From: SURF-24 sp964537965
GTDB lineage: Bacteria; Bacteroidota; Ignavibacteria; Ignavibacteriales; SURF-24
Assembly (NCBI GenBank): GCA_964537965.1
Contig: CAZIDB010000074.1
Span: 1-19,855, forward strand
Direction: 5' to 3'
Length of the DNA: 19,855 nucleotides
This document shows positions 6,701 through 13,925 of this stretch, piece after piece. The notes beneath the pieces are model-generated. The model did no database searches and was not told the origin of the DNA. It was given only the letters and a program-made list of their open reading frames with translations. The translations under genes and the position numbers were made by a program. Position 1 is the stretch's first letter. Every line of letters begins with the position of its first letter.

Positions 6701-8434
6701 ATGTTAAACAGCTTTATTGAAAATCCTGTTTTCCTGCTATCAAACTCAACCACCATCTTTTCTCTTGGTTGGGTTGATTCCTTAATTATAGTTGTGTACT
6801 TCCTGTTTGTTCTTGGCATAGGATATTACCTTATGCGCTTTACAAAAACAGGCGAAGACTTTTTTATGGCCGGCCGTGAAATGACTGCATGGATTGCGGG
6901 CCTTTCTTTTGTTGCCGCTAACCTTGGTTCTCTTGAATTAATGGGCTGGGCAGCATCTGCTTACCAGTACGGAATTTTAGCAACCCACTGGTATTGGATC
7001 GGAGCTATTCCTGCAATGCTCTTCCTTGGTATTGTAATGATGCCTTTCTACTATATTTCTAAAACACACTCTGTCCCCGGCTATTTAAAATTAAGATTTG
7101 GTGAGGGTGCAAGTTTGCTTTCCGCCGTATCATTCGGATTTATGACAGTGTTTATGAGCGGTATAAACATGTACTCTATGGCTATTGTTATGAAGGTTGT
7201 TCTTGGCTGGGATATTCATTTCAGTATCTGGGTTTCTTCTTTAACCGTAATGGTCTATGTAGTTCTGGGCGGATTGTTATCAGCAATCTTTAACGAGGTT
7301 TTACAGTTTATGCTGATCTGGCTCGGCGCTCTGTTAATTCCAATTGTGGGTTTAATTGAAGCAGGCGGCTGGGATGGAATGGTTGCAAGAATTCAAACTA
7401 ACTTTCCTGCCGGAGATTATACACATCTCTGGAGTACAATGGGCTCATTCCAGGATAACCCGATGGGAATTCACTGGACAGGAATTGTTTTCGGATTAGG
7501 GTTGATAATTTCTTTTGCTTACTGGACCACGGATTTTCTTGTCGTTCAAAGAGTTCTTTCTGCAAAAGATTTACGCTCTGCAAAGATGGCTCCTATTATT
7601 GGTGCGGGATTTAAAATGCTCGTTCCGTTTATTGTAATTCTTCCGGGACTTTTAGGTCTTGCTGTTATTCCCGGTTTAGTTGGAGAAAAGGAAGCAATTG
7701 CTACCGGTGGACATAGTTACAATGAAGTACTTCCTTTAATGCTTGCAAGATACGCTGGCCCGGGTTTGCTTGGCCTTGGCGTTACTGCTCTGATTGCAGG
7801 ATTCATGTCCGGTATGGCTGGAAACGTAAGCGCATTTGCAACGGTGTGGACGTATGATATTTACAAACCGATTCATCTTAGGGTAAAGAAAACTGAAGGA
7901 ACAGATGCACATTATGTTAAGATCGGAAGATGGTGTACAATTATCGGTGTACTGATTAGTATCGGTACTGCTTATCTCGTTCAGCAGTTTGCAAGTATAA
8001 TGGATTATGTTCAGGCATTGTTTAGCTTTTTTGTTGCACCGCTTTTCGGTACAGTTATATTTGGTATGCTGTGGAAAAGAACAACGGCAGCAGGCGGATT
8101 CTGGGGATTGTTTGCCGGCATTGGTTCTTCAATTGCAATGTGGGCATGGGTAAAATTAGATCCCGGTGCGTTAAAGTTTATTGCTCTTTCTGAATATGCA
8201 AAAGATATGGCCGAAAACATGTACCGCGCTTTATGGTCATGGATAATCTGCGTGGTTGTTACAGTTGTTGTTAGTTTATTAACAAAACCAAAACCCGATT
8301 CCGAACTTGTCGGACTTGTTAAAAGCGTTACTACAGTTCCATCGGAAGGAGATTTACCATTATACAAACGCCCTGTTGTTTGGGCATCGGTAATCTTCGT
8401 TGTATTCCTGGCGCTTAACATAATTTTCTGGTAG
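6701..8434 (+). CDS. SSS-family sodium:sugar symporter
   Basis: This 577-residue inner-membrane protein has roughly 13-14 hydrophobic segments and belongs to the solute:sodium symporter (SGLT-like, LeuT-fold) family. Near the N-terminus it has TGEDFFMAGREM followed by AANLGSLELMGWAASAYQYG, typical of SGLT-type members. It also carries the signature-region sequence GGLLSAIFNEVLQFMLIW. Later segments include FAYWTTDFLVVQRVLSAKD, the region around the conserved sodium/sugar site. A strong AAGGAG (6691-6696) precedes the ATG. It is the first gene of the operon ending in araA, so L-arabinose is the likely substrate; galactose or another pentose cannot be excluded from sequence. The downstream small membrane gene starts 9 bases after its stop codon. 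Confidence 0.9.
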   Translation: MLNSFIENPVFLLSNSTTIFSLGWVDSLIIVVYFLFVLGIGYYLMRFTKTGEDFFMAGREMTAWIAGLSFVAANLGSLELMGWAASAYQYGILATHWYWIGAIPAMLFLGIVMMPFYYISKTHSVPGYLKLRFGEGASLLSAVSFGFMTVFMSGINMYSMAIVMKVVLGWDIHFSIWVSSLTVMVYVVLGGLLSAIFNEVLQFMLIWLGALLIPIVGLIEAGGWDGMVARIQTNFPAGDYTHLWSTMGSFQDNPMGIHWTGIVFGLGLIISFAYWTTDFLVVQRVLSAKDLRSAKMAPIIGAGFKMLVPFIVILPGLLGLAVIPGLVGEKEAIATGGHSYNEVLPLMLARYAGPGLLGLGVTALIAGFMSGMAGNVSAFATVWTYDIYKPIHLRVKKTEGTDAHYVKIGRWCTIIGVLISIGTAYLVQQFASIMDYVQALFSFFVAPLFGTVIFGMLWKRTTAAGGFWGLFAGIGSSIAMWAWVKLDPGALKFIALSEYAKDMAENMYRALWSWIICVVVTVVVSLLTKPKPDSELVGLVKSVTTVPSEGDLPLYKRPVVWASVIFVVFLALNIIFW

Positions 8435-8443
8435 GAGCAAGTT

Positions 8444-8677
8444 ATGACTGATAAACATTCAATTTCAATATGGTTTTTTATAGGCACACTGTTGCTTATA
8501 TACGGTGTAGCAATTTTTATTTCAAATATATTTGAAGCAATTTCACCATCACAACAACACACAATAGTTCTTAGAGAACTAAACTTTGGAATTTGGTGGG
8601 GATTGCTGCTCATTATTATTGGTGCAATATATTTTATTGCATTCAGGCCCTGGAAAAAGAAGGTGGACATAAAATGA
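8444..8677 (+). CDS. Small two-helix membrane protein next to the symporter
   Basis: The 77-residue protein has two hydrophobic helices: about residues 9-30 (WFFIGTLLLIYGVAIFISNI) and about 49-67 (IWWGLLLIIIGAIYFIAF). They are joined by a short polar loop, with a basic C-terminus (RPWKKK) suggesting that both ends face the cytoplasm. Its ribosome binding site, taggag, overlaps the stop codon of the symporter gene, and the start follows that stop by 9 bases, so the two are translationally linked. From memory, similar short proteins with a WWG...RPW pattern occur beside SSS transporters in other phyla. Subunit or chaperone of the symporter is the natural guess, but no function is established. 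A real gene is strongly suggested by spacing, ribosome binding site and helix pattern. Confidence 0.75.
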   Translation: MTDKHSISIWFFIGTLLLIYGVAIFISNIFEAISPSQQHTIVLRELNFGIWWGLLLIIIGAIYFIAFRPWKKKVDIK

Positions 8678-8684
8678 GGAAGAG

Positions 8685-8719
8685 TACCGGCAGATGTAAC
8701 TGAATGTTATTAGCCGGTA
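8685..8719 (+). other. Stem-loop between the small membrane gene and galM
   Basis: Arms taccggc (8685-8691) and gccggta (8713-8719) are perfect inverted copies. Inside, taac and gtta can add a second short stem. The element follows the small gene's stop codon by 7 bases, with no T run after it, so it looks more like an mRNA processing or stability element, or a partial attenuator, than a terminator. Confidence 0.4.
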
Positions 8720-8763
8720 TAATTAATTCATTTTTAATTAATCGATTTTCTAATAGGAAAAAT

Positions 8764-9846
8764 ATGATTGGTAATACTGAATCTGAAATTAAACCCGGCA
8801 AAAAACTGTTCGGCATTTTACCTGATGGTAAAGAAGTCTTTTATTATACCCTGAAGAACTCATCGGGTATGAGCATAAACGTTATGAACTATGGTGCAAT
8901 TGTTACTGCAATTAAAGTACCGGATAAGCTCGGAAATTTTAAAGATGTTGTTCTCGGCTTCGATACTATTGATAAATATATTGCTGACGGAAATTACATT
9001 GGCGGAATTGTTGGACGCTATGGCAACAGAATAAAAGATGGTAAGTTCAAATTAAATGAAAAAGAGTACCAGGTTTCCGTAAATGATGGTGAGAATCATT
9101 TGCACGGCGGTTTTAAATGCTTTATCAAAGTTCTGTGGGATATGAAAATTAAGCTTACGGATAATGAAAAGTCCGTTGTGCTGAATTATGTTAGCAAAGA
9201 TGGCGAGGAAGGTTTTCCGGGAGAAGTTCATCTTGAAGTTAAATACACTTTAACAGAAGAGAATGAACTTGTAATTAATTATTCCGGCACTACAGATAAA
9301 ACCACAATACTTAATCCAACACATCATTCTTATTTCAACTTAACAGGCAACCCGCACAATACAATTCTTGATCATGAAATGAAAATACTTGCCGGAAAGT
9401 ATACTGAGATTGAAAAGGGAATGACTACAACGGGCAGAATAGTTGATGTTGAAGGAAGCGTAATGGATTTCCGTTCTCCTAAACCTGTAGGCTTACATAT
9501 AGACGACAACTTTGAACAGCTTACTCTTGCAAAGGGTTACGATCACAACTGGGTCCTTGATAATTATAATAAAGAAGTCCGTAAAGTTGCAGAAGTGTTC
9601 GATCCGATAAGCGGGCGGTTAATGGAAATTTCAACGGACCAACCCGGCCTGCAGTTTTATTCGGGCAATTATCTTAATGAATCAGTTGTCGGCAAAAAAG
9701 GAATTCCATATAAGCAGCGCTCTGCTCTTTGCTGCGAAGCTCAGCTTTATCCTGATACTCCAAATAAGCCGGAGTTTCCTTCAGCAAAACTGGAGCCCGG
9801 AGAAATTTATAAACAGACAACTATTTACAAATTTTCAGTAAGATAG
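8764..9846 (+). CDS. galM: Aldose 1-epimerase (mutarotase)
   Basis: The 360-residue enzyme interconverts alpha and beta anomers of free sugars. Family motifs are GGIVGRYGNRI (80-90), NDGENHLHGG (107-116, catalytic His114), NPTHHSYFNL (184-193, His188) and CCEAQLYPDTPN (323-334), where Glu325 is the expected general base. The start is taken at 8764, which follows 'aggaaa' at a good distance. An ATG 20 codons earlier (8704) has no ribosome binding site and would add an unconserved-looking tail that overlaps the stem-loop region. No signal peptide is evident with the chosen start, so it should act in the cytoplasm. Inside an arabinose operon its job is probably L-arabinose mutarotation after uptake, although galactose/glucose mutarotases share the same motifs and galT is in the neighbourhood. 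Confidence 0.9.
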   Translation: MIGNTESEIKPGKKLFGILPDGKEVFYYTLKNSSGMSINVMNYGAIVTAIKVPDKLGNFKDVVLGFDTIDKYIADGNYIGGIVGRYGNRIKDGKFKLNEKEYQVSVNDGENHLHGGFKCFIKVLWDMKIKLTDNEKSVVLNYVSKDGEEGFPGEVHLEVKYTLTEENELVINYSGTTDKTTILNPTHHSYFNLTGNPHNTILDHEMKILAGKYTEIEKGMTTTGRIVDVEGSVMDFRSPKPVGLHIDDNFEQLTLAKGYDHNWVLDNYNKEVRKVAEVFDPISGRLMEISTDQPGLQFYSGNYLNESVVGKKGIPYKQRSALCCEAQLYPDTPNKPEFPSAKLEPGEIYKQTTIYKFSVR

Positions 9847-9879
9847 TTTTTACATAATCTTTTAAAAGGAGAGGTCCTG

Positions 9880-11580
9880 ATGAGCAAATATGTAATCGGG
9901 CTTGATTTTGGTACTAATTCATGCCGCTCTCTTTTAGTTGATGTTAAAAATGGTAAAGAGCTTACTTCGGCTGTTTTTAATTATCCTTCCGGCAAAGAAG
10001 GTGTTATTGTAGATGAGACTGACCCGAACCTTGCAAGACAAAATCCTTCTGATTATTTAATCGGAATTGAACACACCATTAAAGCCGCGCTTGCTAATGC
10101 AAAAGATGTTGATAAGGATTTTAATATTGATGATGTAATTGGGATAGGCGTTGATACTACCGGTAGCAGCCCCATGCCTGTTGATGAAAATGGCTTTCCT
10201 CTTTGCTTTGATGAAAGATTCGAAGATAATCCCGCATCATATGTCTGGCTCTGGAAAGACCATACAAGTTTTGCAGAAGCCGCACTAATAACTGAAACCG
10301 CACGGAGATTAAGACCAGCTTACCTTGCTAAAATTGGCGGAGTATATTCATCAGAGTGGTTCTGGAGTAAAATTCTCCACTGCAAAAATGTTGCACCGGA
10401 AGTTTATAATTCTGCTTTCAGTTTTGTTGAAATCTGCGATTGGATTACTGCTCATCTTGTCGGCGATCTTAATCCTACCAAAATAAAAAGAAGTGTTTGC
10501 GCAGCCGGGCATAAAGCAATGTTCAATAATGAATGGAATGGATTACCGGACAAAGAATTTCTAAACAATCTTTCTCCAGGTTTAGGTGAACTGCGCGATC
10601 GTTTATACTCCCGGGCTTATTCTTCTGAAGAACTATCCGGTTATCTTTCAAATGAATGGGCGGACAAACTTGGACTTACCACGAATGTTGCTGTTGCAGT
10701 CGGAGCTTTTGATGCGCATATGGGAGCGGTTGGTGCGGGAGTTTCTACAGGCACACTGGTTAAAATTCTTGGTACCAGCACCTGCGATGTTATGATCTGG
10801 CCTTATGAGAAAAAATTAAACGATATTCCCGGTGTGTGCGGCATTGTAGATGGTTCTGTGCTAAAAGGTTTTTATGGAATTGAAGCCGGTCAGTCCGCTG
10901 TGGGAGATATATTCCTCTGGTTTGTGAATAATTTTGTACCTGAAAACTACGGCAAAACCCAGGATGAAAAATTTAAGAATCTTGAAATTGCAGCATCAAA
11001 ACTTTTACCGGGTGAAACAGGATTGCTTGCACTTGATTGGAATAACGGCAACAGAACCATTCTTGTTGATGTAAGGTTGACCGGACTTTTAATTGGACAA
11101 ACACTTCATACACAACCTCATGAAATTTACCGCGCATTGGTTGAAGCAACAGCGTTCGGTGCGCTTGCAATAATAGACAGGATAGAAGAATACGGCGTTG
11201 CAATTAATGAAGTTGTAAACTGCGGCGGGCTTGCTGTGAAAAACTCATTGCTAATGCAAATTTATGCTGATATTACAAATCGCCCGATGAAAGTTTCAAG
11301 AAGTGAGCAAACACCTGCTTTAGGTGCTTCAATATTTGCTGCGCTTGCTGCAGGTAAAAATGCAGGCGGCTACAAATCAATTAATGAAGCACAAAAAGCA
11401 ATGACCGGCATTAGCAAAACTTACAATCCCATTCCGGAAAATCATGAAACTTATAAAAAACTTTATTCGCTGTATCACCAACTTCACGATGGCTTCGGTA
11501 CAACTGAATGGAACGGCAGCCTGTTTAATGTTATGAAAGATCTGCTTGAAATAAGAGATTCCGTAAGGAGAAATAGATGA
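9880..11580 (+). CDS. araB: L-ribulokinase
   Basis: At 566 residues the protein matches the length of E. coli AraB. It phosphorylates L-ribulose to L-ribulose 5-phosphate with ATP, the second step of arabinose breakdown. The FGGY-kinase fold shows the N-terminal phosphate loop GLDFGTNSCRSLLVD (7-21), the substrate region DTTGSSPMPVD (92-102), the catalytic Asp278 in GAFDAHMGAVGAG, the second phosphate motif LGTSTCDVM (297-305) and the C-terminal nucleotide-site sequence NCGGLAVKNSLLMQIYAD. A strong aaaaggagagg lies before the ATG. Its TGA overlaps the araD start by four bases (ATGA), so the two are translationally coupled. Confidence 0.96.
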   Translation: MSKYVIGLDFGTNSCRSLLVDVKNGKELTSAVFNYPSGKEGVIVDETDPNLARQNPSDYLIGIEHTIKAALANAKDVDKDFNIDDVIGIGVDTTGSSPMPVDENGFPLCFDERFEDNPASYVWLWKDHTSFAEAALITETARRLRPAYLAKIGGVYSSEWFWSKILHCKNVAPEVYNSAFSFVEICDWITAHLVGDLNPTKIKRSVCAAGHKAMFNNEWNGLPDKEFLNNLSPGLGELRDRLYSRAYSSEELSGYLSNEWADKLGLTTNVAVAVGAFDAHMGAVGAGVSTGTLVKILGTSTCDVMIWPYEKKLNDIPGVCGIVDGSVLKGFYGIEAGQSAVGDIFLWFVNNFVPENYGKTQDEKFKNLEIAASKLLPGETGLLALDWNNGNRTILVDVRLTGLLIGQTLHTQPHEIYRALVEATAFGALAIIDRIEEYGVAINEVVNCGGLAVKNSLLMQIYADITNRPMKVSRSEQTPALGASIFAALAAGKNAGGYKSINEAQKAMTGISKTYNPIPENHETYKKLYSLYHQLHDGFGTTEWNGSLFNVMKDLLEIRDSVRRNR

Positions 11581-12275
11581 CGCTTAAAAAACTAAGGGAA
11601 GAAGTCTGGAAGGCAAATCTTGAACTTGCTAAATCCGGGCTGGTTATTTTTTCATGGGGAAATGTTAGCGGTATTAACCGCGCAGAAGGATTAATTGTAA
11701 TTAAGCCGAGCGGAATTGAATACGATGTTCTTAAGGTTGATGATATGGTGGTTGTTGATTTTAACGAGAACATTATTGAGGGGAACAAGCGCCCTTCTTC
11801 TGATACAGCAACTCACATAGAGCTTTATAAAAACTTTCCAGAGATTGGCGGCATAACACATACACACAGTGCTTATGCTACTTCGTTTGCCCAGGCGTGC
11901 AAAGAAATTCCATGTCTTGGTACAACTCACGCAGATGCATTTAACGGCTCAGTTCCGGTTACGCGGTTCCTTTCCAAAGAAGAAGTCGAAATCGATTATG
12001 AAAAAAATACAGGCAAGGTAATAGTTGAACGGTTTAAGAATTTAAATCCCAATGCAATTCCCGCCGTTCTTGTTGCAGGCCATGCCCCGTTTAGCTGGGG
12101 CAAATCAGCTTCTGATTCAATTAAGAATAGTGTGATACTTGAAAGAACAGCATTCATGGCACTTAACACGTTTCAACTTAATCCTAAGATTAAAGAATTG
12201 CCTGAATATATTCTTCAGAAGCATTTTTCAAGAAAGCATGGACCAAATGCATATTATGGTCAAATAAAGAAATAA
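11577..12275 (+). CDS. araD: L-ribulose-5-phosphate 4-epimerase
   Basis: The 232-residue class II aldolase-family enzyme turns L-ribulose 5-phosphate into D-xylulose 5-phosphate, the entry to the pentose phosphate pathway. Residues correspond closely to E. coli AraD: SWGNVSG (26-32), KPSG (43-46), SSDT with Asp76, zinc ligands His95 and His97 (THTHS) and His169 (AGHAPFSWG), catalytic Asp120 (THADAFNG), and the terminal NAYYGQ with Tyr227. The ATG lies inside the araB stop (ATGA), and an aaggag sequence is in the last araB codons. The order araB-araD-araA differs from the E. coli araBAD order. Confidence 0.96.
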   Translation: MTLKKLREEVWKANLELAKSGLVIFSWGNVSGINRAEGLIVIKPSGIEYDVLKVDDMVVVDFNENIIEGNKRPSSDTATHIELYKNFPEIGGITHTHSAYATSFAQACKEIPCLGTTHADAFNGSVPVTRFLSKEEVEIDYEKNTGKVIVERFKNLNPNAIPAVLVAGHAPFSWGKSASDSIKNSVILERTAFMALNTFQLNPKIKELPEYILQKHFSRKHGPNAYYGQIKK

Positions 12276-12297
12276 AAATTATCTAAAGGGAAAATAA

Positions 12298-13803
12298 ATG
12301 GATGAGTTTAAAAATTTTGAAATCTGGTTCGTAACAGGAAGCCAGCATCTTTATGGTGAAGAAACATTAAAGCAGGTTGCCGAAGATTCCAAAGCTATAG
12401 TTGATGGATTAAACAAATCGGGAAAGATTCCCGTTAAAATTATTTTCAAGCCGGTTCTTACTACTCCTGATGCAATTTCTGATTTATGCCTTGAAGCAAA
12501 CAGCAATAAAAATTGTATCGGACTTATTAATTGGATGCATACTTTTTCTCCTGCAAAGATGTGGATTGCAGGGTTGAAGATCCTGAACAAACCCTTTGTT
12601 CATCTTCACACACAATATAACAGGGATATTCCCTGGGATTCAATTGATATGGATTTCATGAATCTTAACCAGGCAGCGCACGGCGATAGAGAATTCGGAT
12701 TCATTTGTACACGGATGGGTAAGAAGAGAAAAGTTGTTGTAGGATACTGGCAGGATGAAACTGTTCAGAATAAATTAGCTGTGTGGGCGCGCGTTGCTTC
12801 TGCCTGGCAGGATGCACAGGGTGGTAAGATTGCACGCATCGGCGATAATATGAGAGAAGTGGCAGTTACTGAAGGCGATAAGGTCGAAGCTCAGATCCGC
12901 TTTGGTTATTCTGTTAACGGATATGGAATAGGCGACTTTGTTAAATTCGTTAATGAAGTTACCGATGCGGAAATTGACAAGCTTATTTCTGTTTACGAAA
13001 ATCAGTATGAAATTTCTGCAGAAGCAAAAAAGAATGGAGATAAATATCATAATCTAAGAGAAAGTGCAAAGATAGAACTTGGCCTAAAGGCATTTCTGGT
13101 GAACGGCGGTTTTAAAGGTTTTACAACTACATTTGAAGATTTACATGGATTAAAACAATTACCGGGACTTGCAGTTCAGCGTTTAATGGCAGAAGGTTAC
13201 GGCTTTGGTGCAGAAGGTGATTGGAAAACTTCTGCTTTGGTAAGAGCGGTGAAAGTTATGTCTGCCGGATTAAAAGGCGGCACATCGTTCATGGAAGATT
13301 ACACTTATCATTTTAATCCAACCGGCATGAAAGTTCTTGGCGCGCATATGCTTGAAGTATGCGAATCAATTGCTGAAGGCAAACCAAAACTGGAAATTCA
13401 TCCGCTTGGTATTGGCGGTAAAGATAATCCCGCAAGATTAGTATTTAATGTTCCTGCAGGAAACGCTTTAAATGCTTCTTTAATTGATATGGGTAACCGC
13501 TTCAGATTAATTGTTAATGAAGTTGAAGTTGTTAAACCCGATAAACCTTTGCCAAAACTTCCCGTTGCAAGGGCGTTGTGGATTCCAAAACCAAACTTGC
13601 CTACTGCGGCGGAGGCATGGATATTGGCCGGCGGCGCTCATCATACAGGTTTCAGCCAGGCAATAACATCTGAATACATGGAAGACTTTGCCGAGATTGC
13701 GAACATAGAATATCTTCTTATAAATGATTCTACGGATATTTCTGGTTTCAAAAAAGAACTAAGGTGGAATGAATTATATTATCAGCTTGGTAAAGGTGCT
13801 TAA
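12298..13803 (+). CDS. araA: L-arabinose isomerase
   Basis: The 501-residue enzyme isomerises L-arabinose to L-ribulose, the first committed step. Catalytic and metal-binding residues fall at nearly the same numbers as in E. coli AraA: Glu306 (GFGAEGDWK), Glu333 (FMEDYTYHF), His350 (LGAHMLE) and His449 (GGAHHTGFS). The N-terminus, EIWFVTGSQHLYGEETLKQV, is a family hallmark. It begins 22 bases after araD, behind 'aaaggga', and closes the intracellular arabinose operon. A large stem-loop follows 13 bases after the stop codon. Confidence 0.97.
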   Translation: MDEFKNFEIWFVTGSQHLYGEETLKQVAEDSKAIVDGLNKSGKIPVKIIFKPVLTTPDAISDLCLEANSNKNCIGLINWMHTFSPAKMWIAGLKILNKPFVHLHTQYNRDIPWDSIDMDFMNLNQAAHGDREFGFICTRMGKKRKVVVGYWQDETVQNKLAVWARVASAWQDAQGGKIARIGDNMREVAVTEGDKVEAQIRFGYSVNGYGIGDFVKFVNEVTDAEIDKLISVYENQYEISAEAKKNGDKYHNLRESAKIELGLKAFLVNGGFKGFTTTFEDLHGLKQLPGLAVQRLMAEGYGFGAEGDWKTSALVRAVKVMSAGLKGGTSFMEDYTYHFNPTGMKVLGAHMLEVCESIAEGKPKLEIHPLGIGGKDNPARLVFNVPAGNALNASLIDMGNRFRLIVNEVEVVKPDKPLPKLPVARALWIPKPNLPTAAEAWILAGGAHHTGFSQAITSEYMEDFAEIANIEYLLINDSTDISGFKKELRWNELYYQLGKGA

Positions 13804-13816
13804 CCGGACATTGTGA

Positions 13817-13866
13817 AATCATCCCATACGTTTTTTCTCTGGCAGAATTGATTGTATGGGATGATT
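13817..13866 (+). terminator. Large stem-loop after araA
   Basis: Arms aatcatcccatac (13817-13829) and gtatgggatgatt (13854-13866) pair over 13 bp without mismatch around a 24-base loop. The run of six T bases lies in the loop (13831-13836) and only gtttcg follows the stem, so this is not a textbook intrinsic terminator. It may weaken transcription into the GH51 gene or protect the 3' end of the araA message. Confidence 0.55.
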
Positions 13867-13925
13867 GTTTCGTAAGTAAAAAAAATCTCTTCCTTCTAAT
13901 ACGTAAATAATTATAAGGAGTTAAA

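Noticed and set aside
8011..8670. A 219-codon open frame on the minus strand opposite the end of the symporter gene and the small membrane gene
   Set aside because: It is antisense to two well-supported genes, has no recognisable protein features or ribosome binding site, and arises from codon bias of the sense strand.
8704..8763. Longer N-terminus for aldose 1-epimerase from ATG 8704
   Set aside because: No ribosome binding site lies before it, the extra 20 residues do not look like a signal peptide or family sequence, and ATG 8764 follows 'aggaaa'.
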